This document shows, piece after piece, positions 1-10,200 of a stretch of 64,000 nucleotides of DNA. This DNA is from Blastopirellula marina. Lineage in GTDB: Bacteria; Planctomycetota; Planctomycetia; Pirellulales; Pirellulaceae. The DNA lies in assembly GCF_002967715.1 (NCBI RefSeq), contig NZ_PUIA01000017.1:1-64000 (forward strand), in the 5' to 3' direction. The translations under genes and the position numbers were made by a program. The notes under the pieces are model-generated. The model saw only the letters and a list, made by a program, of their open reading frames with translations, had not been told where the DNA came from and did no database searches. Position 1 is the first letter of the stretch; every line of letters begins with the position of its first letter.

Positions 1-261
1 CACGAAGCGAAAGTCCCGCTCAACAAGCTCAGCCCAACTCGCGTGATCGACCTGCTGCAGGCAGCAATGCGTGACCTGCTGTCCGGCAAAACCAGAACCA
101 GACTCGACTTTACAATCTGCCTGAAGGTTGATGAATCCCATCGAATCACAAGTAAACAAAGCCGAAACTATCCAAGAAAGAAACAACCCCCTAGCTGCGG
201 CCCACCCAACGTGAAGACTGCCACTGCAAAGCAAATCGCCCGAGCTAGAGAGTTCTTGTAG
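1..261 (+). CDS. C-terminal fragment of an unidentified protein (cut by window edge)
   Basis: The frame is open from the first base of the window to a TAG at 259-261, so this would be the last 86 codons of a gene that starts upstream. The visible part begins with an amphipathic, leucine-rich stretch (VPLNKLSPTRVIDLLQ) and ends in a Lys/Arg/Pro-rich basic tail. I recognise no domain. It converges on the gene ending at 303 with only 41 bases between. An ATG-started ORF of 72 codons inside the same frame is equally possible. Confidence is low because only the tail is visible and the composition is not strongly protein-like. Confidence 0.3.
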   Translation, partial: HEAKVPLNKLSPTRVIDLLQAAMRDLLSGKTRTRLDFTICLKVDESHRITSKQSRNYPRKKQPPSCGPPNVKTATAKQIARAREFL

Positions 262-302
262 AATCGTTACCAGCGTTGCGTGGCACTGGGGGACGGGAAC
301 GT

Positions 303-806
303 TTACCACAGTTTCATGCGTAGGACGTTCAGGATTTCGCTGCGGTTGAAATCGAAGAGCGCTGGCGTTGCCGTTTCTTCGCGCTTCTCGGGGCTGACCC
401 TCTGGAGCATCGTCACGATCTGGGCGACGGGGTAGACGATCGCGATTTCTTCCAAGGGGATCGCGACCAGAGGGATCGGCTTGCCGAGGAACTCGCGGGT
501 CGGCAGGTCGTCTTGCTGCTGGGCATCGTACGCCCCGACGATCTCCAGCAGGAACTCGCGAAAGTCTTCCGCCGCCGGGCGAGCACGATGGGCCTCGGCC
601 TTGAGGTCCATCAGTTGGGCATTCAACACAACCAGCGTTTGAGCAAGGTCGTCGTTCACGTTCCCGTTGTAATGCCCGAAACAGGCATAGCCTGTTTTCA
701 GCAGCAGGGCGACCGGGGCATACTCGACCGGTTCCTGGGAAGCTCCAATGATTTTTCGCAAGTCTTCGGCGTTCACAGCTGACCTTTCCATGAGGTGGGT
801 GTCCAT
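303..806 (-). CDS. Conserved hypothetical protein, 167 aa
   Basis: I do not recognise the family. The product is a soluble, mildly acidic protein with no signal peptide and no membrane segment. It has a central helical region (about residues 50-90, rich in Leu, Ala and Glu) and a C-terminal part with hydrophobic strands around residues 105-135. Two in-frame starts are possible, ATG at 806 or five codons later at 791, and neither has a convincing Shine-Dalgarno sequence. It is transcribed away from the HsdR_N-domain gene, and the bases from 807 to about 960 would hold both promoters. The codon use and length of the open frame support a real gene; its role is unknown. Confidence 0.6.
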   Translation of the reverse strand: MDTHLMERSAVNAEDLRKIIGASQEPVEYAPVALLLKTGYACFGHYNGNVNDDLAQTLVVLNAQLMDLKAEAHRARPAAEDFREFLLEIVGAYDAQQQDDLPTREFLGKPIPLVAIPLEEIAIVYPVAQIVTMLQRVSPEKREETATPALFDFNRSEILNVLRMKLW

Positions 807-962
807 TCAACGTAATCCCGATTTATGCCGGTTGTTTGCTGGCATTTCGTGCAGAGAAGTTGAATTTGGCGTGAATTGCCTTGGGGAGCTTGATTGAATT
901 GGGCGATCACTTTGGTAGATTCTAGGGGTCTTTATCCCACCTCTTCCTACGGGTACGCCAAA

Positions 963-2093
963 ATGGATTTGATTGATCGTTTAAAAGAACTCGCCTCGCG
1001 AGCAGAAAAGATGGCTTCGCAATTGAAGACGGAGGAGGCGACCAAGAACGCTTTAGTAATGCCATTTATTGGGGCACTCGGTTACGACGTATTTAATCCC
1101 CTGGAAGTGGTGCCCGAGTTTACGGCTGATGTTGGTATCAAAAAAGGAGAAAAGGTCGATTATGCGATTATGAAAGACTCGCAAGTAACGATTCTCTTTG
1201 AGTGCAAAATGATTGGCACCGACCTAGCGCGAGTCACTCCGTCACAACTCTATCGATACTTCTCCGTTACCGATGCACGGTTCGGGATTCTCACAGACGG
1301 AGTTCACTACCAGTTCTACTCTGACCTCGATTCCCCAAACAAAATGGACTCCCGTCCGTTTTTAGACTTTCGTATTACCGACCTAACAGAGAAGGTCGTT
1401 GGTGAGATCAAGAAGTTCGCCAAAGAAATCTTCGATCTCGAAGAGATCCTATCAACGGCCAATCAGCTCAAGTACACAAAGGGCATCAAACGTGTCTTTG
1501 CCGAAGAGTGGCAGAACCCTTCAGAAGAATTCGTAAAGCTATTTGCTTCTAAAGTTTACGATGGCCGACTGACACAGTCTGCGAAAGAACAATTTACTGG
1601 CCTGACAAAGCAAGCATTTCACGAATTCGTACAGGACATGTTCAACCGTCGCCTTAGCTCTGCGTTGAGCGCGGACACTTCGACGTCGGTCAGCCCAGTG
1701 GAACCTTACGAAGAAATCGCCGAAGAATTGACTGAAGAAAAAGGCATCGTAACGACGGAAGAAGAGATCGAAGGCTACCATGCCGTCAAATCGATCTTGC
1801 GTGAGGTAGTCTCTCCAAGTCGTGTTTTCATGCGAGACACGTTGAGTTATTGCGGTGTCCTTTTAGATGACAATAACCGAAAACCAATCTGTCGGCTCTT
1901 CTTCAACACGGCCAAGAAATCAATTGGTCTATTTGACTCGGAGAAGAATATCACCAAGGAGAACATCGATTCCATCGATGACATTTACCGATTTGCAGAG
2001 GTGCTGAAAGCAACAGCTATTGGGTACGACCAAGGCCCTCCGGTTGCTTCGGAAGAAACCAGCAGACAGGATACCGGTGCCGATGATGTTTAA
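963..2093 (+). CDS. Solo type I restriction HsdR N-terminal-domain protein
   Basis: A 376-residue protein carrying the PD-(D/E)xK nuclease fold found at the N terminus of HsdR subunits of type I restriction enzymes. Counting from the ATG at 963, the Asp of VDYAI (D66) and the Glu-x-Lys of ILFECK (E80, K82) are the expected catalytic residues. The leading TEEATKNALVMPFI segment is also typical of the family. The C-terminal third (SYCGVLLDDNNRKPICRL region) is a second small domain seen in stand-alone members. No helicase motor is attached, and no hsdM or hsdS gene lies nearby. The frame also opens from a TTG at 894, which has GGGGAG five bases upstream. I prefer 963 because the family normally starts with this MDLIDRLKE segment. 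Nuclease activity and a defence role are inferred. Confidence 0.8.
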   Translation: MDLIDRLKELASRAEKMASQLKTEEATKNALVMPFIGALGYDVFNPLEVVPEFTADVGIKKGEKVDYAIMKDSQVTILFECKMIGTDLARVTPSQLYRYFSVTDARFGILTDGVHYQFYSDLDSPNKMDSRPFLDFRITDLTEKVVGEIKKFAKEIFDLEEILSTANQLKYTKGIKRVFAEEWQNPSEEFVKLFASKVYDGRLTQSAKEQFTGLTKQAFHEFVQDMFNRRLSSALSADTSTSVSPVEPYEEIAEELTEEKGIVTTEEEIEGYHAVKSILREVVSPSRVFMRDTLSYCGVLLDDNNRKPICRLFFNTAKKSIGLFDSEKNITKENIDSIDDIYRFAEVLKATAIGYDQGPPVASEETSRQDTGADDV

Positions 2094-2132
2094 TTCAGCA
2101 AGCTAGAAATCTAGCTGTAACTACTTCGGAGG

Positions 2133-2228
2133 AAGGTGCGCCCTTTAACGGGACTGGCATCCCTGATAACCTAGGTCTCTTTCCTTCCCAATTTGGTCTC
2201 CTCCGGTGGTCGGGTCCGGAGGGTTTTT
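2133..2228 (+). promoter_or_regulatory. Structured leader ahead of the ClC gene (possible attenuator or riboswitch)
   Basis: Between the HsdR_N-domain gene and the ClC start are two short stem-loops. One is AAGG / CCTT at 2133-2136 and 2142-2145; the other is GGGA / TCCC at 2150-2153 and 2160-2163. The segment TGATAACCT follows, and then an intrinsic terminator at 2200-2228 ends only 13 bases before the ClC start codon. A terminator so close to a start codon suggests that transcription into the ClC gene is controlled by the leader. The order CGCC, TAAC, hairpin, TGAT, ACCT loosely recalls the fluoride (crcB) riboswitch, and AGGT at 2134-2137 could pair with ACCT. The conserved GATGG segment and a proper first stem are missing, so this identity is unproven. 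Confidence 0.35.
2200..2228 (+). terminator. Intrinsic terminator just upstream of the ClC gene
   Basis: A perfect 7-bp stem, CCTCCGG (2200-2206) with CCGGAGG (2216-2222), and a nine-base loop are followed by G and five T residues (2224-2228). It may simply end the HsdR_N-domain transcript, but its position 13 bases before the next start codon makes an attenuator role plausible. Confidence 0.7.
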
Positions 2229-2241
2229 CCCTACGAGTGCT

Positions 2242-4221
2242 ATGCCTTGGTCTCGGGTACGTGGGTGGTTGCAGCCGGTTCAGGACTGGCTTGCGCTGCA
2301 TATCAAGCGTGGGACGATCCCTGCGCAGCCGTTGACCATTACGTTGGCTGGGATTGTCGGTATTCTGGCCGGCTATAGTTCGATCTTTCTGTCCATGATG
2401 ATCCATTGGGTCGAGGATTGGACCATTCGCCCGGCCATGCAACTGGCCCACCACCACTGGTTGGGGCTGATTGCCCTGATCGTCTGTCCGGTTGTGGGTC
2501 TGGTGATCGTCTCGTGGTATACCCGTAAGTACTACCCTGAAGCGGTCGGACACGGTGTCCCGGAGGTGATCAAAGCGATTGCCCGCAAGGATGGTGTCAT
2601 TCGACCGCCGGTGGCGATCGTGAAGCTGTTGGCCAGCGGGCTATGTATTGGCACGGGAAGTTCGATCGGCCGCGAAGGTCCGGTCGTGCAAATTGGTGCC
2701 GCGTTTGGTAGTACGGCGGCCCAGATCTTTCAGCTTTCGGCCCGTAATATCAAAGTGCTGGCAGCCGCTGGTGCCGCGGCCGGTATCTCGGCGACCTTTC
2801 ACGCCCCGATTGCCGGGGTGATTTTTGCCAGCGAGATCATCCTGGCGAACTTCGCGGTGGAAAGCCTCTCGGCAATTGTGATTGCCGCCGTGCTGGCGAA
2901 TGTCGTGCAGCAGAATCAGGGGGCGCATGGCCTCGCTCCTGAGTTTCCGCATATTCAACACAAGTTCGACGGTGCCTATCACGAACTGCCGTCGTACATC
3001 TTTCTGGGCATTGTCTGCGGCTTGATGGCCGTCGGCTTTACCAAGCTGCTGTATTGGTTTGAAGACCAGTCGGAATACTGGATCCCCAAGCACTGGGTCC
3101 GCTCGATCGCGTGCGGCTTGCTACTAGGGGTGATTGGCACCACCTACTACGTGCTGTACCCGGTAGCTCCGGCCCAGTCGGTGGCGGCTCAGCAAGAGCT
3201 TAGCCAGCACGAAACCCAGCAAGACGCATCGCAGCACGACCGAGAACGCCGCGAACCGATTCCGGCGTTATACGGAACCGGCTACGCGGCCATCAGCCAT
3301 ACGCTGCATTTAGAGAACGCCCAGAAGCTGACCGATGCCGACGAAACCACAGGGGACTCGCATCGAGAATCGATACGGCTTTCTCGCGACCAGATGTGGC
3401 AGCACCTGATTTGGCTGCTGCCGCTGGTGCTGGTCAAACCATTTCTGACCAGTGCTTGCCTGGCCGGGGGTGGCTCTGGCGGTATCTTTGCGCCCAGTTT
3501 GTTCATCGGTGCGACCACCGGGGCGGTGATCGGGTTGCTGTTTAACCTGTTTGTGCCTGAGTGGTGCGATCATCCCGGGGCGTATGCGCTGGTGGGTATG
3601 GGCGCGGTTGTGGCCGGCACCACGCATGGAACGCTCAGCGCGATTGTGGTGGTGTACGAGTTGACCGACGACTATCGCATCATTCTGCCGATCATGGCCG
3701 CCGCTGGCATTTCGAGCTTGATCGCTCGCTGGGTCGATCCGGAAAGCATCTATGAAAAGAAGCTGTCGCGTCGCGGCGAATCGATTGCCCGCAGCCACGA
3801 CCTGCACCATATCGAAAACATCGCCGTGCGCGACGTGATGGTGCGTAAGTTCCCCACCGTAAAGCACACCGACAACGTGATGCAGATCATCAAGATCGCG
3901 CGCGAGAATCCTCATATCGAGAGCATTCCGGTGATGAACGAAGATGGCACGCTGCACGGTATCATTCGCCCCGAGGACCTGCACCGCGTGCTCGATACGG
4001 ATGTCTCTCCGTACCTGGTCAACGCGCATGACATTGCGATGGTCTCGCCGATCGCCGTCTCGCCGGACGAAAACCTGCTGGAAGCGCTGCGCGACTTCGG
4101 TACCCGCGACGTGGGTACGCTGCCGGTCGAAATCCAAACCGCTGGCAAACGCGTGCTGATCGGCCTTCTGATTCGCGCCGACGTGATGGCCCGCTACCGC
4201 GAAGAATTGCTGAAGAACTAG
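2242..4221 (+). CDS. ClC-family anion channel/transporter with C-terminal CBS pair
   Basis: A 659-residue inner-membrane protein of the ClC family. From the ATG at 2242, the selectivity-filter loops are GHGVP (103-107), GREGP (143-147, with gating glutamate E145) and GSGGIFAP in the second half; the DYRIILP segment supplies the conserved pore tyrosine. After the membrane domain, two CBS domains occupy about residues 515-655 (ENIAVRDVMVRKFPTVK and MVSPIAVSP mark their starts). Two residues differ from the E. coli exchanger. The filter serine is His. The internal proton-handling glutamate (second Glu of FIIEEM) is Ile (FASEII, I199), as in many ClC channels. Whether it works as an exchanger or a channel cannot be told from sequence. 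The start at 2242 follows the leader and terminator; an upstream ATG at 2206 lies inside the terminator stem. Confidence 0.93.
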   Translation: MPWSRVRGWLQPVQDWLALHIKRGTIPAQPLTITLAGIVGILAGYSSIFLSMMIHWVEDWTIRPAMQLAHHHWLGLIALIVCPVVGLVIVSWYTRKYYPEAVGHGVPEVIKAIARKDGVIRPPVAIVKLLASGLCIGTGSSIGREGPVVQIGAAFGSTAAQIFQLSARNIKVLAAAGAAAGISATFHAPIAGVIFASEIILANFAVESLSAIVIAAVLANVVQQNQGAHGLAPEFPHIQHKFDGAYHELPSYIFLGIVCGLMAVGFTKLLYWFEDQSEYWIPKHWVRSIACGLLLGVIGTTYYVLYPVAPAQSVAAQQELSQHETQQDASQHDRERREPIPALYGTGYAAISHTLHLENAQKLTDADETTGDSHRESIRLSRDQMWQHLIWLLPLVLVKPFLTSACLAGGGSGGIFAPSLFIGATTGAVIGLLFNLFVPEWCDHPGAYALVGMGAVVAGTTHGTLSAIVVVYELTDDYRIILPIMAAAGISSLIARWVDPESIYEKKLSRRGESIARSHDLHHIENIAVRDVMVRKFPTVKHTDNVMQIIKIARENPHIESIPVMNEDGTLHGIIRPEDLHRVLDTDVSPYLVNAHDIAMVSPIAVSPDENLLEALRDFGTRDVGTLPVEIQTAGKRVLIGLLIRADVMARYREELLKN

Positions 4222-4459
4222 CCTGGCATCTACTCTGCTAGATAACCACTGGTAATAGTGCGATTGCCCTGGCCGCCGCGCAATCGCTACGACCGGTATG
4301 CCCCGGCCAACAAGTTGCTGCAATGTCATGCGCGGAGCAAGCGCTGATCGATTTGCGTCCTACGTTTAGATAAGGCCTTTGGGGTGCCATCACCCCTGGC
4401 AAGACTATTTACTGAACCAGAATTGATTCACGATCGCGCGGGATCGTGGGGGCAAATCG

Positions 4460-6469
4460 ATGATGGACTACGAAAAGATCCATATTGCAATCGTTGCAGA
4501 CGGGTCAGACTCCGCCAGGATTCTGCCGCATCTGCACGCGTGTGGCGTATTGCCACAAAACATTCTGTGCGTCGAGCCCAACGGCTGGCCCGACCTGATT
4601 CATGATTCGATTGGCCTGTGCTTTTGGGCCATGGCTTCGCAGGGCAACGCGCATCAGCACTGGCCGGACCCGCAGCAATCGCCGGCGGTCTTAGGGCAGT
4701 GCCTGAACGTTTATATCGAAGCGGGCCCTGTCACTTCGCGTTCTCCGTTCGTTATCGACTGGAAAGAGTTCGACGAGCAGCAGATCGACTTCAAGCTGAA
4801 GTACTTGATCGAGGAAGCGCAAATCCGCGCAAACCTGCGCCAGCACCAACAGTGGTACCGCCTGGCAATCGTCGAAGGGAATGTTGGGCTGTGGTGGTGG
4901 GACCGCCAGATTGACTTTGTGTACCTCTCGCAGCACTTTCAAACGATGCTGGGGATTGCGTCTGACCAATTGCCGCAGAACGTCAATCAGTGGCTCAGCC
5001 GCGTTCACGCCGACGACCGATACAAGCTGACCGAAACGATCCATTCGCAGTTCAACGCGAATGCCGACCGGTTTGAGCTTGAGTGCCGCATTCGCCACGC
5101 CGATGGTCTCTTTCGCTGGTACTCGCTGAGTGGGCAGCTTCAATCAAGTGGTCCTTGTCGCGGCCGGGTACTGGGGGCCGCGTCCGACATCACCGAGAAG
5201 AAAGAAATCGAAATCGCTTTGGCAGCGGCGAACAAGTTGGCCAACTCGGCCGTGCATGCCAAGAGCGAATTCCTGACCAACATGAGCCACAACCTGCGGA
5301 CCCCGATCACGGCCATTCTGGGGCATGCCGATCTGCTGGGAAATCTTTCAACGGATGAACAAGCGGCGACCTCCCTGGAATCGATCAGCCGCAATAGCCA
5401 TCAGTTGATGCAGTTGCTGGACGATATCCTGGAACTTTCGTGCATCGAATCGGCGCTTCCCTTGGCCAACATGGGGAAGACATCGATCGCGGCAATCCTG
5501 GGTGACGTGCAGGACCTATACGGAGAGAAAGCCAAGCAACAAGGCTTGAAGTTTCACGTTCGTGTACAACCAGAGATTCCGGCAGAGTTTGTTACCGACG
5601 CCACGCGAACGCGGCAGATCCTCAAGCGTCTGATCGAGAATGCGATCAAGTTCACGCCGGAGGGGGAAATCACCGTCGAAGCCAGCTTCCAGCGTTTCCC
5701 CAAGCCGGCACTACAACTGATCGTTCGCGACACAGGCATCGGCATTCCGGCCAGTCGCCTGGAAACGATCTTCGAGCCGTTCGACCTGGCCGATAACTCA
5801 CCTTCGCGCAGCCATGGGGGCTCGGGGCTGGGGTTGTCGATCTGCCAGCGGCTGGTCAAAACGCTGCAAGGCGCACTCGATGTCGAAAGCGAAGTGGGGT
5901 ATGGGACCTCCTTCCTGCTTAGTATTCCCTTGGAAGTCACTTCGAACTCGCTTCCCGCGGACAACACGACGCCAAGCAACGACGACGTCGGGCTCGACGG
6001 GTACCGTGTGCTGCTGGTCGAAGATGGCGTCGACAATCAGCTGGTCTTCAATGCGTTCTTGCGAAAAGCAGGTGCCACCGTTACCGTGGCCAACAACGGC
6101 CTGGAAGCGGTCGAGTGGATCAGCGCTAACCGCCGCGAGACCGGCGAAACCGGATGCGATAGCGACCCACGAGTCGACGTGATTCTGATGGACATGCAGA
6201 TGCCGGTCATGGATGGGTACCAGGCCACGCAGATCCTGCGCGACAGCGGGTTTTCCAAACCGATTCTGGCCGTCACCGCCCATGCGCTTCAAGGAGATCG
6301 GATGCGCTGCCTGGAAGCTGGCTGCGACGACTATTTCACCAAACCGATCAAGCGGCGTCCGTTTCTTGAATTCGTGCAACGTTATGCCCGGCAAGCCCGA
6401 CACCTGGCCACAACCTTAGAAGCATCGGAAGGAACCGTTGCTTTGCAGCACAGTGCGTGCGAAGATTGA
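4460..6469 (+). CDS. Hybrid sensor histidine kinase (PAS, HisKA, HATPase_c, receiver)
   Basis: A 669-residue cytoplasmic hybrid kinase with no membrane segment. Residues 1-125 form an unrecognised domain that could be a degenerate receiver ([17 protein letters not shown]). A PAS domain spans about 130-245 and ends in DITEKKE. HisKA contains [16 protein letters not shown] with phosphorylatable H277. The ATPase has the N box ([11 protein letters not shown]), the G1 box DTGIGIP and the GGSGLGLSI box. A C-terminal receiver (about 516-640) has the phosphoacceptor D578 in [11 protein letters not shown], then TAHAL and KPIK. The stop overlaps an ATG at 6469 (TGATG), but the next gene probably starts further on at 6511. 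No partner regulator is adjacent. The input signal is unknown. Confidence 0.9.
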   Translation: MMDYEKIHIAIVADGSDSARILPHLHACGVLPQNILCVEPNGWPDLIHDSIGLCFWAMASQGNAHQHWPDPQQSPAVLGQCLNVYIEAGPVTSRSPFVIDWKEFDEQQIDFKLKYLIEEAQIRANLRQHQQWYRLAIVEGNVGLWWWDRQIDFVYLSQHFQTMLGIASDQLPQNVNQWLSRVHADDRYKLTETIHSQFNANADRFELECRIRHADGLFRWYSLSGQLQSSGPCRGRVLGAASDITEKKEIEIALAAANKLANSAVHAKSEFLTNMSHNLRTPITAILGHADLLGNLSTDEQAATSLESISRNSHQLMQLLDDILELSCIESALPLANMGKTSIAAILGDVQDLYGEKAKQQGLKFHVRVQPEIPAEFVTDATRTRQILKRLIENAIKFTPEGEITVEASFQRFPKPALQLIVRDTGIGIPASRLETIFEPFDLADNSPSRSHGGSGLGLSICQRLVKTLQGALDVESEVGYGTSFLLSIPLEVTSNSLPADNTTPSNDDVGLDGYRVLLVEDGVDNQLVFNAFLRKAGATVTVANNGLEAVEWISANRRETGETGCDSDPRVDVILMDMQMPVMDGYQATQILRDSGFSKPILAVTAHALQGDRMRCLEAGCDDYFTKPIKRRPFLEFVQRYARQARHLATTLEASEGTVALQHSACED

Positions 6470-6510
6470 TGAGGTCTCAATCCATTGTTCGCCTGCCCGA
6501 GGTTCGCTTG

Positions 6511-7164
6511 ATGCTTCGCTCTGCCCTGCTTCTAACCTGTTTCGTCCTGTTCGCCCTGCCGGCCGTCGCCGAAGAAAAAGGGGACGCGAAGCCCCAGGAA
6601 ACCAAGTCGAAGGTCCAGAAGCTGTTCGATGGCAAAACCTTGAAAGGGTGGAAACTCAACGACAAAGGCTTCTACGAAGATCACGGCGACGTCTCGGTCA
6701 AAGATGGCGAGATTCTGCTGGGCAAAGGAGACCCGGCCACGGGGATCGTGCTGGACGGCAACCCGCCGAAGATGAACTACGAAGTTCGCCTGGAAGCGAA
6801 GCGGGTTGAAGGGGGAGACTTCTTCTGCGGTCTGACCTTCCCCGTCGGCGAGGCCCACCAAACGCTGATCATCGGCGGCTGGGGGGGCGGCGTCACCGGC
6901 ATCACCAGTATCGACGGCATGTCGGCTGTCGAGAACGAAACGACCGGCTACACCGAGTTCGAGAACAACAAGTGGTACAAGATCCGCGTCCGCGTGCAGC
7001 CCAAGAGCGTTCAGGTTTGGCTGGATGACGAAGAGATCATTAAGTACAACCCCGAAGGACGAAAGCTCGACATCTGGATCGAGCAAGACACCACCAAGCC
7101 GCTGGGTATCGGAACCTGGAATACGGGAGCCGCTTTGCGAAACTTAGAGCTGGAAACACTTTAG
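6511..7164 (+). CDS. Secreted DUF1080 (3-keto-disaccharide hydrolase-like) protein
   Basis: A 217-residue protein with a Sec signal peptide (hydrophobic core LLLTCFVLFALP, then AVAEE) and a single DUF1080 domain that begins at KLFDGKTLKGWKL. The family has a concanavalin-like jelly-roll fold; some members act as 3-keto-glycoside hydrolases or bind sugars, and it is greatly expanded in Planctomycetes. The frame extends upstream to an ATG at 6469 that overlaps the kinase stop and a GTG at 6457. I chose ATG 6511 because it has GAGGT about seven bases upstream and gives a clean signal peptide. The substrate is unknown. Confidence 0.8.
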   Translation: MLRSALLLTCFVLFALPAVAEEKGDAKPQETKSKVQKLFDGKTLKGWKLNDKGFYEDHGDVSVKDGEILLGKGDPATGIVLDGNPPKMNYEVRLEAKRVEGGDFFCGLTFPVGEAHQTLIIGGWGGGVTGITSIDGMSAVENETTGYTEFENNKWYKIRVRVQPKSVQVWLDDEEIIKYNPEGRKLDIWIEQDTTKPLGIGTWNTGAALRNLELETL

Positions 7165-7226
7165 CTTCAGCGTGTTAGCATATCCGCGGTCTCTTTCGCG
7201 ACTTTTACCTATGCACATCCGTACAC

Positions 7227-10200
7227 ATGGGTATAATGCTCAGCATGTCGCTCGAGCTATTTCATCCTGTGGTTCAGGCCTGGTTCACCAAGCGGTTTGG
7301 CAAGCCCACCGAGGCCCAAAACGCTGGCTGGCCCTCTATTGCCCAGGGGCGCTGCACACTGATCGCCGCTCCGACGGGTTCGGGTAAAACACTCGCGGCA
7401 TTCATGGTCTGCCTGGATCGGCTCTTCCGCCGCTGGCTGGCCGGCAATCTGCTCGACACCACCTATGTCGTCTATGTCTCGCCGCTGAAGGCGCTCAGTA
7501 ACGATATCCACCGCAACCTGGACGTGCCGCTGATGGAAATCTGCGACATGGCCGAGAACATGGGGATGCTTCCTCCCCAGATCCGTACGGCCGTGCGAAC
7601 GGGCGACACGCCGTCGTCCCAGCGGCAAGCGATGACACGGCGGCCACCGCACATTCTGGTGACCACGCCGGAATCGCTGTACCTGATGCTGACCGCCGAA
7701 CGTAGCCGCAAGACCCTGCGGCACATCGATACGGTCATTGTCGACGAAATCCACGCGTTGGCGCGCGACAAGCGAGGTTCGCACCTGACGCTGACACTGG
7801 AACGGCTCGAAGCGCTGTGCATCGAGCCCCCAACCCGCATCGGCTTGTCAGCCACGCAGAAGCCAATCGAAGAAGTGGCCTGCTTCCTGGTCGGTGCCGA
7901 GCGGGTCGACGAGAACAACGTGCCAGACTGCGCGATCGTCGACGGAGGGCATCGCCGTCAGCTCGATCTGGAAGTGAGCGTCCCCCCTTCCCCACTGGAA
8001 GCCGTATGCTCCAACGAGCAGTGGGGCGAAGTATATGACGAACTGGTCAAGCTGATCCAGTCACATCACAGTACGTTGGTCTTTGTGAACACGCGCCGCA
8101 TGGCCGAACGAGTGGCCCACCGGCTGACGGAAGTGCTCGGCGATGAAGTGATCACCAGCCATCACGGCAGCCTGGCCAAAGAGATCCGCCACTCGGCCGA
8201 ACAGCGTCTGAAAGAAGGGAAGCTGAAAGCGATCGTCGCGACCGCCTCGCTCGAGATGGGGATCGACATCGGTTATATCGACCTGGTCGTGCAGATCGGT
8301 TCGGCCCGCAGCATTGCCAACTTCCTGCAGCGCGTTGGGCGTTCTGGCCACTCGCTGCATGGCACCCCCAAAGGTCGCTTGTTCCCGCTGACGCGCGACG
8401 AACTGATCGAGTGCCTGGCGCTAATGCGGAGCGTCGAGAAGGGGGAACTCGACCGCATCGAAATCCCGGTCGCTCCGCTCGATATCCTCGCCCAACAGGT
8501 CGTCGCGGAAGTGTCCGCTGAAGAGCAGGACGAAGCGGAGCTGTACGAACGATTCAAACGTGCCTGGCCTTACCGCGACCTTTCGTATCAGAAGTACCAG
8601 GATGTCCTGGAGATGATCAACGAAGGAGTCACGCGTTCGATCAAGACCGGCGCGCATATCCATCGCGATCGGATCAACGGCAAGCTGCGTCCGCGGCGGG
8701 GTGCCCGGATCAGCGCGACGACCTCTGGCGGGGCGATCCCCGACATGCCCATCTACCGCGTGGTGATGGATCCAGAGAACCAGGTCGTAGGGACCGTTGA
8801 CGAACACTTTGCCGTCGACAGCAAGGCCGGCGACGTCTTTCTATTGGGCAACACCTCGTGGCGCGTGCTGGCCATTCGCGGCAGCGACGTAATCGTGCAG
8901 GATGCTCAAGGCCAACCGCCGAGTGTTCCTTTCTGGTTTGGCGAATCGCCTGGCCGCACCATCGAGCTTTCCAAGGAAGTGGCCGACCTGCGCGAGGAAA
9001 TCGCCGACAAGATTGTCGCCGCGGCCGAGGATCCTTCCCGCGAGCGATTCAAGATTCAATCGCAAGAGGGTGACCTGCTGGAGTCATCGTTCGATCAGAT
9101 CGATGTCGAGACGGTGCAGTGGGTTCAGGCCGAGTGTCACGCGACGGCGTGGGCTGCGATGCAGGCCGTTCGCTACGTGGCCGCCCAGCACGCGGCGATG
9201 GGACTGGTGCCGACGCAGAAGAAGATTGTCTTCGAGCGGTTCTTCGACGAAGCCGGCAGCATGCAGTTGGTAGTGCATGCCCCGCTAGGCACGCGGATCA
9301 ATCGGGCCTGGGGGCTGGCGTTTCGTAAACGGTTCTGCCGCTCGTTCGACTTCGAACTGCAAGCCAGCGCCGACGACGACGGCATCGTCCTTTCGCTCGG
9401 TCCGCAGCACAGCTTTCCGTTGGAAGACATGTTCAAGATGTTGAACTCCAACAACGGTCAGGCACTGCTCGAACAAGCCTTGCTGGCGTTTCCCATGTTC
9501 GGCATTCGCTGGCGTTGGAACGCGACCCGGGCCCTGGCGATCCTGCGTTTCATGGGAGGCAAGAAGGTCCCGCCCCACATGGTTCGCTTCCGCTCGGACG
9601 ACCTGCTGGCCGCTGCGTTCCCCGATCAGGTTGGTTGCCTCGAAAACCACAACGAAGACATCAAGTACCCCGACCACCCCCTAGTACAGCAAACCCTGCA
9701 CGACTGTTTGACGGAAGGAATGGACGTCGAGCGTTGGAAGGAAATGCTGCGGGCCGTCGAAGCGGGCGAAGTGCAGTTCATTGCCCGGCAAACGCGCGAG
9801 CCGTCGCCGTTTGCCCATGAACGAATCAACGCGAATCCGTATTCGTTCCTCGACCCGGCCGGACTCGAAGACCGCCGTACGCGAGCCGTTACCACGCGCC
9901 GCACACTAGCCCCTGGCGAGATGAAAGAGCTCGGGCAGCTTTCCCCCGAAGCGATCGCCACGGTCCGCCGCGAGGCCTGGCCAACCGCGCGCGATCCGGA
10001 CGAACTGCACGACGTGCTCAGTTCGCTGGTCGCGCTGCCCGAGTCGCAAGGGCAAGAATGGCAAAGCTTGTTCGATCGCCTGGTGAAGCAAGGCCGCGCG
10101 ACACGTTACGTGCGTGATGGTCACGAGCCGCTATGGACCGCGACCGAGACCCTTTCGATCGTAGAAGCAGCCCTGCCTGGCGGAACGGCCCAGCCCAGCG

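Noticed and set aside
2090-2245. A firm call of a fluoride (crcB) riboswitch upstream of the ClC gene
   Set aside because: Topology is suggestive, but the conserved GATGG segment and a proper first stem are absent, and the ClC protein has CBS domains unlike the typical fluoride exporters. It is kept only as a candidate leader.
3310-4329. A 339-codon minus-strand ORF opposite the ClC gene
   Set aside because: A His/Gln/Arg-rich translation typical of antisense frames; the ClC gene on the other strand is clear.
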